DNA of 64,000 bases from Alphaproteobacteria bacterium (GCA_018971835.1 JAGWZW010000002.1:1-64000), one strand, 5' to 3'; numbered from the stretch's first letter, positions 18,451 to 28,715 are shown. The notes: a model not told the origin generated them from the letters alone. Program-made: numbers and translations.

Positions 18451-19773
18451 TCACTTCCCGATGCAGAAGTCCCGGAACACCACGTCCAGCAGCTCCTCGA
18501 CGTCGACCCGGCCGGTGATGCGGCCGAGCGCCCGCAGGGCCAGCCGCAGGTCTTCGGAAAAAAGTTCGGGCGCGGCCAGCTCGGGTGCAGCCAGCGCACG
18601 GGCCAGGGCTTCGGCGGCCTCCTCCAGCGCCGCGCGGTGACGGGCGCGGGTGAGCAGCGGCGCGTCGCTGCGCGCGGCCAGCCGGTCCTTCACCAGTGCG
18701 GTGAGCGCGGCGATCAGTTCGGGCAGGCCCTGCCCGGTCCGGGCGGAGATGACGAGGCCCGCGCGCGGTACCGGAAAGCCCGCATCCGCCTTGTTCCATA
18801 CCGTAAGGCTGGCTCTGGTGCGGGCCGCTTCGGGAATCCCGGCCAGGGGGTCGGCGGCGCTGCCGTCCAGCACCAGCACCACCAGGTCCGCAGCCTCGGC
18901 CCGGGCCAGCGCCCGGCGCACGCCCTCGGCCTCCACCGCTTCGGCAGCCTCGCGCAGGCCCGCGGTGTCCGCCAGCGTCACGGCATAGCCGCCGAGGTCG
19001 AGGCGCACCTCGATCACGTCGCGCGTGGTGCCGGCGATTTCGGAGACGATGGCGACCTCGCGCCGGGCCAGCGCGTTGACCAGCGTTGACTTGCCGCTGT
19101 TCGGCTGACCGATCACCGTTAAGTAAAGCCCCTCGCGCACCAGCTCGCCGCGGTGGGAATCATCCAGATGCGCCCGGATTTCCTTGAGGATTTCCGCCGC
19201 CTGGGCACGGACGGTCGCCGCCGTGTCCTCCGGCAGCTCCTCGTCGGCGAAGTCGATGGTGGCCTCGGCCCAGGCCAGGGCGTGGAGCAGCCGGGCCCGC
19301 CAGCCGTCATAGAGCGCCGCCAGCGCGCCCTCGTGCTGGCTGAGGGCCTGGCGGCGCTGGGCCGGCGTCTCGGCGTCGATCAGGTCGATCAGCGCCTCGG
19401 CGCCGGTGAGGTCGAACTTGCCGTTCTCGACGGCGCGGCGGGTGAACTCGCCCGGCTCGGCGGTCCTAAGGCCCAAAGCCGCCAGCGCCGCCAGCGCCCC
19501 CTCCACCACCGCGCGGCCGCCGTGGAGATGGAACTCGGCCACGTCCTCGCCGGTGAAGCTGGCCGGGGCCGGAAACCACAGGATCAGGGCCCGGTCGAGG
19601 ATTTCGCCCGCGCCACTCCTCAGCGCCGCCAGCGTGGCCTGGCGGGGGCGCGGCATCTGTCCGGCCAGCGCCTGCAGCGCCCTGCCCGCGTCCGGTCCCG
19701 AAACCCGCAGCACCGCCACGCCCGCGCGGCCGGGCGCGCTGGAGAGCGCACAAATGGTGTCGCGGCCGGGCAT
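18451..19773 (-). CDS. mnmE: tRNA modification GTPase MnmE (TrmE)
   Basis: 440-residue GTPase that, with MnmG, installs the 5-carboxymethylaminomethyl group on U34 of certain tRNAs. The N-terminal folate-binding domain opens DTICALSSAPGRAGVAVLRVSG. The embedded G domain has G1 GQPNSGKST (223-231), AGTTRD and DTAGLRE. The protein ends with the catalytic C-terminal motif CIGK (Cys at 437). In many alphaproteobacteria mnmG, rsmG, parA and parB follow; here the AT-rich two-gene insert and then yggT follow, so MnmG must be encoded elsewhere. Confidence 0.97.
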   Translation of the reverse strand: MPGRDTICALSSAPGRAGVAVLRVSGPDAGRALQALAGQMPRPRQATLAALRSGAGEILDRALILWFPAPASFTGEDVAEFHLHGGRAVVEGALAALAALGLRTAEPGEFTRRAVENGKFDLTGAEALIDLIDAETPAQRRQALSQHEGALAALYDGWRARLLHALAWAEATIDFADEELPEDTAATVRAQAAEILKEIRAHLDDSHRGELVREGLYLTVIGQPNSGKSTLVNALARREVAIVSEIAGTTRDVIEVRLDLGGYAVTLADTAGLREAAEAVEAEGVRRALARAEAADLVVLVLDGSAADPLAGIPEAARTRASLTVWNKADAGFPVPRAGLVISARTGQGLPELIAALTALVKDRLAARSDAPLLTRARHRAALEEAAEALARALAAPELAAPELFSEDLRLALRALGRITGRVDVEELLDVVFRDFCIGK

Positions 19774-19797
19774 AGGCGCGTCAGGACTTGCCGGATG

Positions 19798-20064
19798 TCA
19801 TTTGCCGGATTTCCTGGCGCTGTCGCCGGCGCCGGTCGCCATCTTGGCGCTGTCCCACAGGAATTTCTGGAACTGCTCGAAGCCGGGCGCAGCCAGCGGC
19901 AACCATGCCTTCAGCATGGCTTCCGGGTCCGACGTATCCACGGCCGCCTTCATGCGCTGTTCCATTTCGCTCAGCATGCGCTGCTGCAGCTCGCTGACAT
20001 CGGGCAGGCCCATCATCTTGCGGGCCTCGTCCGGCGTCATGTCGACCTCAATATTGACCTTCAT
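19798..20064 (-). CDS. Small DUF6489-like protein
   Basis: 88-residue cytosolic protein, mostly helical: MKVNIEVDMTPDEARKMMGLPDV, then a charged helix with LQQRMLSEMEQRMKAAVD and the segment DPEAMLKAWLP. It resembles a short uncharacterised alphaproteobacterial family (DUF6489); that assignment is from memory of the TPDEAR..GLPDV pattern. It lies 24 bases upstream of mnmE on the same strand and is probably co-transcribed with it. Confidence 0.75.
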   Translation of the reverse strand: MKVNIEVDMTPDEARKMMGLPDVSELQQRMLSEMEQRMKAAVDTSDPEAMLKAWLPLAAPGFEQFQKFLWDSAKMATGAGDSARKSGK

Positions 20065-20168
20065 CGTGCTACCCGCTTTTCCGGCTGCCCGCGCCGCGCT
20101 AAGGAAGCCTCAGGAAAACCTAAGACCAACGGGCGCTGCGAAGCCAGCCCCCTCAGCCGGGAAACACC

Positions 20169-22271
20169 ATGAGCCGCAATCTGCTCGACCAGGAAACCAG
20201 CCCCTATCTTCTCGCCCACAAGGAAAACCCGGTGCACTGGCGGCCGTGGGGGCCCGAGGCGCTGGCCGAGGCGCAGGACGCCGGCAAGCCGATCCTGCTG
20301 TCGATCGGCTACACCGCCTGCCACTGGTGCCATGTGATGAACCACGAGAGCTTCGAGGACGGCGAAACCGCCGAGCTGATGAACGAACTGTTCGTCAACG
20401 TGAAGGTGGACCGCGAGGAACGCCCGGACCTCGACCTGCTCTACCAGACCGCGGCCAACAACATGGGCCATGCCGGCGGCTGGCCGCTCACCATGTTCCT
20501 GACGCCCAAGGGCGAGCCCTATTTCGTCGGCGGCTATTTCCCGAAGGAGGAGCGCTTCGGCACCCCGCCGTTCAAGAAAGTGCTGGCCGACATCGCCCAG
20601 GTCCACCGCGAGCAGCAGGATAATGTCGCCAGCAATGCCGCGCGCATCCAGGACGCGCTGAACCAGCTGTGGGCCAGCGACCGGCGCGGGCCGCTCGATC
20701 CCTCCGCGCTCGACGCCGCCGCCGTGCATATCGGCCAGCGCTTCGACATCTTCTACGGTGGCGCCACGGGCGCACCGAAATTCCCCGCGCCGCATCTGAC
20801 CGAAGTGCTCTGGCGTGCCTATCTGCGCACCGGCGTGGAGCAGTTCAGCCAGCTCGTGCAGGCCACCATGCACAACATCTGCCAGGGCGGCATCTACGAT
20901 CATGTCGGCGGCGGCATCGCGCGCTATGCCACCGACGACCGCTGGCTGGTGCCGCATTTCGAGAAGATGCTCTACGACCAGGCCGAGATCGTCGACATGC
21001 TGACGCTGGTGTGGCAGCACAACCGCTGGCCGCTCTATGCCGATCGCGTGGCCGAGACCATCGGCTTCGTGCTGCGCGAGCTGCGCGTGGAAGCCGGCTT
21101 CGCCGCCAGCCTCGATGCCGACAGCGAAGGCGAGGAAGGCAAATACTATCTGTGGACCGAAGCGGAGGTCGACGCGGCGCTCAAGGGCACCTTCGCGCAG
21201 CGCTTCAAGGAAGTCTACAACGTCACGCGCGACGGCAATTTCAACGGCAAGAACATCCTGCATCGCCTCGGCGTGGTCCAGGGCTATCCGCTGGGCGAGG
21301 CCGACGAGGCCCTGTTCAAGAAGCAGCGCTCGCTGCTGCTCGCCGCCCGGCAGAAGCGCGTGGCGCCGCTGCGCGACGACAAGGTGGTCACCGACTGGAA
21401 CGGCATGATGATCGCCGCGCTCGCCAATGCCGGCGCCGTGTTCCGCAACGAGGACTGGACCGCCGCCGCCGTCGCCGCCTTCGACTTCGTGTGCGAGGCG
21501 CTGGGCGACGGCGACCGGCTGTTCCATTCCTGGCGCGGCAAGCGCGGCAAGGACAGCTTCGCCGACGATTACGCCCAGATGATCCGCGCCGCGCTCACGC
21601 TGTGGGAAACCACCGGCCAGAAGCGCTATCTCGAGCGCGCCAAGGGCTGGACCCGCCAGCTCAACGAACATTTCTGGGACATGCAGAACGGCGGCTATTT
21701 CACCACCTCGGACGAAGCCGATCCGCTGATCGTCCGTCCACGGATGGTGTTCGACCGCGTCACGCCCTCGGCCAACGGCACGATGGTGGCGATGCTCGCC
21801 AAGCTGTTCATCGTCACCGCGGACCAGAGCTATCGCGACCGCGCCAATGCGTTGCTGCAGGCCTTCTCCGGCGAGGTCGGCCGCGCTGCCATCTCCCTGC
21901 CGACCTATCTCAACAGCTTCGAGACGGCGCTGTCCGGCCTGCAGATCGTGATCGTCGGCCAGCACGGCAATCCCAAGACCCAGAGCCTGATCCAGGCGGT
22001 GCTGGGTCGCAGCCTGCCCGCCAAAACGCTGATGCTGGTCGAGCCGAACGAAGCCCTGCCCGAGGGCCATCCGGCCCGCGGCAAAGGCATGGAGAACGGC
22101 CAGCCCACCGCCTATCTCTGCCAGAACGGCACCTGTTCGCAGCCGACCGTCAATCCGGTGGCGCTGTCGCAGGCGCTGCTGTTGCCGCCGCAGCTCGCCG
22201 CCCAGGCGCGCGCGCAGGCCCAGGCACAGGCCCAAGCCCAGATGCAGGCGCAGAACCAGCCGCGCAACTGA
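20169..22271 (+). CDS. YyaL/SPATA20-type protein with thioredoxin-like domain (DUF255)
   Basis: 700-residue protein. The N-terminal thioredoxin-like domain begins LLDQETSPYLLAHKENPVHW and has the redox motif CHWC (Cys51, Cys54), then GGWPLTMFLTPKGEPY. The rest is a six-hairpin (alpha/alpha)6-type domain resembling N-acylglucosamine epimerases, with YDHVGGGIARYATD and VPHFEKMLYDQA. The family is widespread from bacteria to mammals (spermatogenesis-associated 20), and its activity is not settled. The last 30 residues are an Ala-Gln repeat. It stands alone with a hairpin after its stop. Confidence 0.9.
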   Translation: MSRNLLDQETSPYLLAHKENPVHWRPWGPEALAEAQDAGKPILLSIGYTACHWCHVMNHESFEDGETAELMNELFVNVKVDREERPDLDLLYQTAANNMGHAGGWPLTMFLTPKGEPYFVGGYFPKEERFGTPPFKKVLADIAQVHREQQDNVASNAARIQDALNQLWASDRRGPLDPSALDAAAVHIGQRFDIFYGGATGAPKFPAPHLTEVLWRAYLRTGVEQFSQLVQATMHNICQGGIYDHVGGGIARYATDDRWLVPHFEKMLYDQAEIVDMLTLVWQHNRWPLYADRVAETIGFVLRELRVEAGFAASLDADSEGEEGKYYLWTEAEVDAALKGTFAQRFKEVYNVTRDGNFNGKNILHRLGVVQGYPLGEADEALFKKQRSLLLAARQKRVAPLRDDKVVTDWNGMMIAALANAGAVFRNEDWTAAAVAAFDFVCEALGDGDRLFHSWRGKRGKDSFADDYAQMIRAALTLWETTGQKRYLERAKGWTRQLNEHFWDMQNGGYFTTSDEADPLIVRPRMVFDRVTPSANGTMVAMLAKLFIVTADQSYRDRANALLQAFSGEVGRAAISLPTYLNSFETALSGLQIVIVGQHGNPKTQSLIQAVLGRSLPAKTLMLVEPNEALPEGHPARGKGMENGQPTAYLCQNGTCSQPTVNPVALSQALLLPPQLAAQARAQAQAQAQAQMQAQNQPRN

Positions 22272-22293
22272 GGCAAAGCGCCCGCCTGCTCTT

Positions 22294-22320
22294 CCTCCGG
22301 TGGCGCGCGGCCGCCGGAGG
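22294..22320. terminator. Hairpin after the YyaL-type gene
   Basis: CCTCCGGTGGC (22294-22304) pairs with GCCGCCGGAGG (22310-22320) around a five-base loop, eleven pairs including one G-U. It starts 23 bases after the stop. Only CGATAACCTTTG follows, not a true U-tract, so it may act as an mRNA 3' stabiliser rather than an intrinsic terminator. Confidence 0.45.
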
Positions 22321-22326
22321 CGATAA

Positions 22327-22349
22327 CCTTTGCCATCTCGAGGCAAAGG
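22327..22349 (+). promoter_or_regulatory. Inverted repeat covering the ribosome-binding site of the hydrolase gene
   Basis: CCTTTGCC (22327-22334) and GGCAAAGG (22342-22349) form a perfect eight-base inverted repeat with a seven-base spacer. The right arm overlaps the Shine-Dalgarno AAGGA (22346-22350), which lies six bases before the ATG at 22357. In RNA the hairpin would hide the ribosome-binding site; in DNA it could be a dimeric repressor site. Confidence 0.45.
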
Positions 22350-22356
22350 ATCGCGC

Positions 22357-23055
22357 ATGAGCGGACTGAACGTAACGATCAGCGGGCCGGATGGCAGCTT
22401 CGGCGGCTATCTGGCGTCCCCGGCTTCGGGCCGAGGGCCCGGCGTGGTGGTGATCCAGGAGATTTTCGGCGTCAACCACACCATGCGTCAGGTGGCGGAT
22501 GCCCTGGCCGCCCGCGGCTTTTTCGCGCTGGCGCCGGATCTGTTCTGGCGGCTCGAACCCGGCGTCCAGCTCCACGACAGCGTCGAGGCCGAATTCAAAC
22601 ACGCCCGCGAGCTGCTCGGCCGCTTCGACCGCGATGCCGGCATGAAGGACGTCCAGGCCACACTCGATCACCTGCGCGCCCTGCCCGGCGCCACCGGCAA
22701 GGCCGGCGTGGTCGGCTTCTGCCTGGGCGGCTACATGGCCTATCTCGCCGCCTGCCGCACCAACAGCAGCGCCAGCGTCGGCTATTACGGCGTGAACATC
22801 CAAAGCAGGCTGGACGAAGCCAAGGCCATCAAGGCGCCGCTGATGCTGCACATCGCCGGGCACGACGAATATTGCCCGCCCGACGCGCAAAAGGCCCTGC
22901 ATGACGGGCTGGCCGGCAACCCGCATGTCACGCTGCACGTCTATCCGCAGATGAACCACGCCTTCGCCCGGCCCGGCGGCGCGCATTACGACCACGCCAA
23001 TGCCGAGCTGGCCGACGGCCGCACCGCGACTTTCCTCCGCCAGCACCTGAGCTGA
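22357..23055 (+). CDS. Dienelactone hydrolase family protein
   Basis: 232-residue alpha/beta hydrolase. The nucleophile is Cys122 in VVGFCLGGYMAYLAA, the dienelactone hydrolase variant of the nucleophile elbow. VVIQEIFGVN contains the Glu that interacts with it. Asp comes from HIAGHDEYCPPD and His from MNHAFARPGG. Classical members open dienelactones from chloroaromatic breakdown, but many chromosomal homologues have unknown substrates, and no ring-cleavage genes are nearby. The ATG at 22357 has a good AAGGA site, sequestered in an inverted repeat. Confidence 0.9.
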   Translation: MSGLNVTISGPDGSFGGYLASPASGRGPGVVVIQEIFGVNHTMRQVADALAARGFFALAPDLFWRLEPGVQLHDSVEAEFKHARELLGRFDRDAGMKDVQATLDHLRALPGATGKAGVVGFCLGGYMAYLAACRTNSSASVGYYGVNIQSRLDEAKAIKAPLMLHIAGHDEYCPPDAQKALHDGLAGNPHVTLHVYPQMNHAFARPGGAHYDHANAELADGRTATFLRQHLS

Positions 23056-23060
23056 GCGCG

Positions 23061-23585
23061 ATGGGCGGCGCGGGCGCCAGTGCTTCCTTGCTTATCCGTC
23101 CGTGTACGGATAGCGATGCGACTGCGATCCTGTCCATCATCAACAGCGCGGCCGAGGCCTATCGCGGCGTGATTCCGCCCGACCGCTGGCACGAACCCTA
23201 TATGCCCAAGGCGGAGTTCGAGAGCGAGCTGGCCGCCGGTGTCGCCTTCTGGGGCTGCGAAGACAACGGCGTGCTGATCGGCGTCATGGGCATCCAGCCG
23301 GTGAAGGACGTCGATCTGATCCGCCACGCCTATGTTTCGCCTGCGGCGCAAGGCAAGGGTATCGGCAGCGCGCTGATCGCCCATCTGAACGCCTTGAGCA
23401 AACGGCGCCTGCTGGTGGGAACCTGGGCGGATGCGCATTGGGCGATCCGCTTCTATCAGCATCACGGCTTCGTGCTCACCACGCCCGAACAGAAAACCCG
23501 GCTGCTCAAGACCTACTGGACCGTGCCCGAGCGGCAGATCGAAACCTCGGTGGTGCTCGCCCGGCCGGCTTTCCCCGAGGCGTAA
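23061..23585 (+). CDS. GNAT-family N-acetyltransferase
   Basis: 174-residue enzyme. After a short Gly/Ala/Ser-rich start, LLIRPCTDSDATAILSIIN is the usual GNAT opening. The acetyl-CoA-binding motif A is AYVSPAAQGKGIGSALIAHL, and motif B contains WAIRFYQHHGFVLT. The substrate is unknown. The gene starts five bases after the hydrolase stop and is probably co-transcribed with it. It converges on the MFS gene with three bases between stops. Confidence 0.87.
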   Translation: MGGAGASASLLIRPCTDSDATAILSIINSAAEAYRGVIPPDRWHEPYMPKAEFESELAAGVAFWGCEDNGVLIGVMGIQPVKDVDLIRHAYVSPAAQGKGIGSALIAHLNALSKRRLLVGTWADAHWAIRFYQHHGFVLTTPEQKTRLLKTYWTVPERQIETSVVLARPAFPEA

Positions 23586-23588
23586 AAG

Positions 23589-24800
23589 CTATTCCGCTAC
23601 CGCGACCTGCCGGTGGGCGCGCTCGCGCAACGTCAGCAGGTGCAGGCCCGCCATCATCACGGTGCCCGAAACGATCAGGCCGGCGCCGAGATAGAGCGCG
23701 CCGTGGGTGTTGCCGTCGCTGACCACGAAAGACGAGGCCAGCGGCCCCGCCGCCCCGGCCAGCACCTGCGCGGCTCCACTCAGCATCGCGGCGCGGCGCG
23801 AGGGATCGGCCTCGATCGCCATCGGCACCAGGAACGGCAGCATCAGCATGTAGAGAAAGCCTGCCAGCCCGTCCGAGACGATGAACACCGAAGCGGACAC
23901 CGGCAGCGCCCACACCGTCCAGATGCCGAGGAAGAGCAGCGTGCCCGCCGCGAACACCGGCAGGTAATGCACGCGCCCGGCCAGCGCCGCCGCCGAACTG
24001 CCGCCGATCACCTGTCCCAGCAGGCTGGCGGAAATCGCCAGGCCCGCCACCTCGGCGGAGAGGCCGATCTGCTGCGCGATCGGCTGGGTATAGACGCCCA
24101 CCGCGCCAAAGCAGGCCACGAACACCAGCGTGGCCAGGAGCGCCAGCCAGCCGCGCCCCGGCGGCAACCCCCCTTCGCCCTCCGGCTTGACCAGCGGCGC
24201 ATAGCGCGGCGAAACAAAGACGGCGAACCCGAAGCCCGAGGCCGAGACCAGCGCCAGCACCACATAGCCGCCGCTGGCGCCGAAGGCCGGCAGCACGGCC
24301 GAGGTCAGGATCGGCGCCAGGATCATCTGCACCAGCGTTGTCGCCGTCACGAAGATCGCCGACCAGCGCTCCGGCGTTTCGGTGCGCGCGATCATGGCGA
24401 TGCCGATCCACAGCAGGATGCCGTCGCCCATCCCGGCGCCGAAGCGCACTGCGAAGATGCCCGTGCCGCTGGCCTGCGTGGTCGCCAGGTCGGCAGCCAC
24501 CAGCCACAAGGTCGCCGCCGCGCCGATCAGCTTCAGCCGCTCCGGCGGCAGCCACAGCCCGGCCAGCGCCGTGGTCACGCCCATCGAGAACAGTTCCAGC
24601 ATCGCCGTCTGCCCGATGCCCGAGGCGCTCAGCCGGTGCTCGCTCACCAGCGCGCCCAGCAGCAGCGGCATCAACCCGGTGATCAAGAGGGCGATAGCGC
24701 CGAGCCCGATCGCTGCCACCGCCTCGCTGAGCGGAATCGCCGGCCCCACCGCTTCGGAAACAAGATGGGGCTCGGCCTGGCGTTCGGTCATGGGCGGCAT
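23589..24800 (-). CDS. MFS transporter
   Basis: 403-residue inner-membrane permease with about twelve helices in two halves. The first half has ALLITGLMPLLLGAL, the central loop around residues 205-220 is charged, and the second half begins LALLATLVFVACFGAVGV. Motif A of drug exporters is poorly conserved, so the substrate cannot be guessed. A second ATG three codons in is an equally good start. It is divergent from the quinone oxidoreductase gene. Confidence 0.85.
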   Translation of the reverse strand: MPPMTERQAEPHLVSEAVGPAIPLSEAVAAIGLGAIALLITGLMPLLLGALVSEHRLSASGIGQTAMLELFSMGVTTALAGLWLPPERLKLIGAAATLWLVAADLATTQASGTGIFAVRFGAGMGDGILLWIGIAMIARTETPERWSAIFVTATTLVQMILAPILTSAVLPAFGASGGYVVLALVSASGFGFAVFVSPRYAPLVKPEGEGGLPPGRGWLALLATLVFVACFGAVGVYTQPIAQQIGLSAEVAGLAISASLLGQVIGGSSAAALAGRVHYLPVFAAGTLLFLGIWTVWALPVSASVFIVSDGLAGFLYMLMLPFLVPMAIEADPSRRAAMLSGAAQVLAGAAGPLASSFVVSDGNTHGALYLGAGLIVSGTVMMAGLHLLTLRERAHRQVAVAE

Positions 24801-24935
24801 CCGGCTGACAGCGCGTCAGCATTCCAGCCAATCGCCGCCGAAGGCAAGCCTTCTCGGTTGCCATTGCCGATTTCCGTCTGGGAATCCCGGCCGGGCCGCG
24901 CCATGTTGCGCACGCCGCAAAACCGGGAGTGCATC

Positions 24936-25907
24936 ATGAAGGCCATCCGCATCACCAAGACCGGCGGACCCGAAGTTCTCGAAGTCCAGGAGATCGAATT
25001 GCCGCCGCCCGGGCGGGGAGAGGTGCGCGTCAGGCACACCGTCATCGGCGTCAATTTCATCGACACCTATCACAGGAGCGGCCTCTATCCCGCGCCGCTG
25101 CCCGCCACGCTGGGCGGCGAGGCCGCCGGCGTGGTCGAGGCCGTGGGCGAAGGGGTAAGCGGATTGAAGCCGGGCGACCGCGTGGGCTATTGCACCGTCG
25201 CCTTCTGCGCCTATGCCGAGGCCGCCAACATCCCGGCCGAGCGGCTGGTGAAGCTGCCGGACGGGATCACCGACGAAGTGGCGGCCGCCGCCATGCTCAA
25301 GGGCATGACCGCGCAATATCTCCTGAAGCGCACCTTCGCCGTGAAGCCGGGGCAGACGATCCTCTGGCACGCCGCCGCGGGCGGCGTCGGCCTGATCGCC
25401 TGCCAATGGGCCAGGCACCTCGGCGCCACGGTGATCGGCACTGTCGGCTCAGACGAAAAGGTGGCGCTGGCCAAGGCGAATGGCTGCGCCCATGTGCTCA
25501 ACACCCGCAACGACGACTGGGTGGCGCGCGTGCGCGAACTCACCCAAGGCGAAGGCGTGCCGGTGGTCTATGACTCGATCGGCAAGGACACCTGGGACGG
25601 CTCGCTCGATTGCCTGGCGGTGCGCGGGCTGATGGCCAGCTTCGGCAATGCCTCCGGCGCGGTGCCGTCCTTCTCGCCGGGCATCCTGTCGGCCAAGGGC
25701 TCGCTCTATCTCACCCGGCCTTCTCTTTACCACTACACGCGCACGCGCGCGGAGTTGCAGGACACGGCCGACGACCTCTTCGACGTGATCCAGAAAGGCA
25801 TCGTCAAGATCGCCGTCCACCAGCGCTTCAAGCTCACCGACGCCCGCGCCGCGCATGAAGCCCTGCACTCGCGCCAGACCACGGGGGCGACAGTGCTGGC
25901 GCCCTGA
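24936..25907 (+). CDS. Quinone oxidoreductase, zinc-independent MDR family
   Basis: 323-residue NADPH-dependent reductase of the Qor type. It opens MKAIRITKTGGPEVLEVQEI and has VNFIDTYHRSGLYPAPLPATLGGEAAG. The NADPH-binding motif is HAAAGGVGLIACQWAR, and YDSIGKDTWDGSL is typical of Qor. The structural zinc cysteines of alcohol dehydrogenases are absent. The ATG at 24936 is preceded by GGGAG seven bases upstream. It reduces small quinones in characterised relatives; the in vivo substrate is unknown. Confidence 0.93.
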   Translation: MKAIRITKTGGPEVLEVQEIELPPPGRGEVRVRHTVIGVNFIDTYHRSGLYPAPLPATLGGEAAGVVEAVGEGVSGLKPGDRVGYCTVAFCAYAEAANIPAERLVKLPDGITDEVAAAAMLKGMTAQYLLKRTFAVKPGQTILWHAAAGGVGLIACQWARHLGATVIGTVGSDEKVALAKANGCAHVLNTRNDDWVARVRELTQGEGVPVVYDSIGKDTWDGSLDCLAVRGLMASFGNASGAVPSFSPGILSAKGSLYLTRPSLYHYTRTRAELQDTADDLFDVIQKGIVKIAVHQRFKLTDARAAHEALHSRQTTGATVLAP

Positions 25908-25924
25908 CCAGCCTTGGCACCAGT

Positions 25925-25953
25925 TTGCCGACCAGCATCGTTTATGGTACAAA
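25925..25953 (+). promoter_or_regulatory. Candidate promoter of the VapBC-type pair
   Basis: TTGCCG (25925-25930) and TACAAA (25948-25953) are separated by exactly 17 bases. Transcription would start at about 25960, next to the first ATG (25961), so the antitoxin mRNA may be leaderless or use the ATG three codons later (25970). Autoregulation by the toxin-antitoxin complex at this site is expected from the family but no operator was identified. Confidence 0.45.
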
Positions 25954-25960
25954 TGCTGGC

Positions 25961-26167
25961 ATGGGCGCGATGAAGAAAATCACTGTCGAGGTTCCGGCCG
26001 ACGATCTGGCGGCCGCGCAGGCGCTAACCGGCGAAGGCGTGAGCGACACCGTGCGGGCCGCGCTGAAGAAGCTCGCTTCGATCCAGGCGCAGCAGGAACT
26101 CGCCAAGTTGCGCGGCAAGGTGAAATTCGCGCTGACTCTCGATGAACTGCGCTACGACCGCGAATGA
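25961..26167 (+). CDS. VapB-like antitoxin
   Basis: 68-residue protein starting MGAMKKITVEVPADDLAAAQAL. The N-terminal strand followed by two helices (GVSDTVRAALKKLASIQAQQEL) looks like a ribbon-helix-helix DNA-binding domain. The C-terminal part FALTLDELRYDRE would thread into the toxin. It overlaps the PIN-toxin gene by four bases (ATGA), the normal coupling for such pairs. Confidence 0.82.
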   Translation: MGAMKKITVEVPADDLAAAQALTGEGVSDTVRAALKKLASIQAQQELAKLRGKVKFALTLDELRYDRE

Positions 26168-26538
26168 TCGCCGTCGACACAAGTGCGCTTTCCGCCTTCC
26201 TCAAGGGCGAGACGGGAAAAGACATGGACCGTCTCCTCGAAGCTTTGCTGTCAGGAAATCTCCGTCTTCCGCCGGTCGTGGTGACGGAAATTCTCAGTGA
26301 CCCGAAAGCGGCACCCACCGTTTTCCAGCCCTTGTCCAATGTGGAGCTGCTTGAGATTACGGACGGCTACTGGCAGCGTGCCGGCCACACTCGCCGCACG
26401 ATTCTCGCCAAGGGCCTGAAGGCCAAGATTGCCGATTCGCTGATCGCCCAATCCTGCATCGATCACGACGTGGCGCTGATCGCGCGCGACACGGACTTCC
26501 GCCACTTCGCCAAGCATTGCGGCCTCAAGCTGGCGTAA
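26164..26538 (+). CDS. PIN-domain toxin (VapC-like ribonuclease)
   Basis: 124-residue nuclease. The acidic metal-binding residues of the PIN fold are in place: Asp5 in MIAVDTSALSAFL, Glu42 in VVTEILSD, Asp91 in KIADSLIAQ and Asp109/Asp111 in LIARDTDFRHFA. VapC toxins cut specific tRNAs or rRNA; the target here is unknown. It follows its antitoxin with a four-base overlap. The pair lies between metabolic genes, close to the right side of a block that separates mnmE from rho. Confidence 0.9.
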   Translation: MIAVDTSALSAFLKGETGKDMDRLLEALLSGNLRLPPVVVTEILSDPKAAPTVFQPLSNVELLEITDGYWQRAGHTRRTILAKGLKAKIADSLIAQSCIDHDVALIARDTDFRHFAKHCGLKLA

Positions 26539-26650
26539 TCATTGCCCGTGCCCGTCGCGCCGCCCCCATACGCAAAATGCTTCTTGGCGCGCCACGGAAC
26601 TGCGCTACCTTGCTCGGCGTGGCCGCCTGTGTCGCATCGGAACTCCTGCC

Positions 26651-27172
26651 ATGTCCAAATCCAATCCTGCCGAACGCGCCTTTGAAACGCTGCTCTTCGC
26701 CAGCCGCTGGCTGATGGCACCGTTCTATTTCGGTCTTGTGGTGGCGCTCGTCGCGCTGCTTTACGTCTTCGGCCACGAGACCTTGGCCGCCACGCTGAAG
26801 CTCGCCGAACTCAAGGAGACCGACATCATCGTCTGGGTGCTGTCGCTGATCGACTTGTCGCTGATGGCCAATCTTCTGCTGATGGTGATCTTCTCCGGTT
26901 ACGAGAACTTCGTCTCCAAGATGGACGTCGCCGAACACCCCGACCGTCCGGCCTGGATGGGCAAGATCGATTTCTCGGGCATGAAGCTCAAGCTGATCGC
27001 CTCCATCGTCGCCATCTCGGCCATCCACCTGCTCAGGGCCTTCATGGAGGTCGAGAGCATGGACAAGACGAACCTGCAGTGGATGGTCATCATCCATCTT
27101 GCCTTCGTCACTTCGGGCGTTCTGCTGGCGCTGATGGACTGGATCACCAGCCGCTCGGATGCGCATGGCTGA
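26651..27172 (+). CDS. UPF0114/YqhA family membrane protein
   Basis: 173-residue inner-membrane protein with about four helices: FYFGLVVALVALLYVFG, then IIVWVLSLIDLSLMANLLLMVIFSGYENFVSK, LIASIVAISAIHLLRAFM and a last helix before the C-terminus. The segment SGYENFVSKMD and the later MKLKLIASIVAIS are family signatures. The function is unknown. It stands alone, convergent with rho. Confidence 0.88.
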   Translation: MSKSNPAERAFETLLFASRWLMAPFYFGLVVALVALLYVFGHETLAATLKLAELKETDIIVWVLSLIDLSLMANLLLMVIFSGYENFVSKMDVAEHPDRPAWMGKIDFSGMKLKLIASIVAISAIHLLRAFMEVESMDKTNLQWMVIIHLAFVTSGVLLALMDWITSRSDAHG

Positions 27173-27252
27173 CGCAGCCTCAACGCAGCCAAGACAAACG
27201 GGCAAGGAAGCGTTACCCGGCCCGTGGCGTCTGATCTGCTGCGCGGGTGCGC

Positions 27253-28536
<1,284 letters not shown>

Positions 28537-28715
28537 GGACAAATACCTGGGACAGTTTTGGGGAAGTCGGGCACCCGAAGCCGTTGGACGGACCTTGCCG
28601 GCCGTCCAGAAGGCATCAAAGGATATGAACCATCGCCGGGCCGATCTTCCGGCCTTTTCAGCAGCCGATGCGCCTTCCGCGCCCCAGCTTGCGGCGTCAA
28701 TGGGGAACTAAATGT

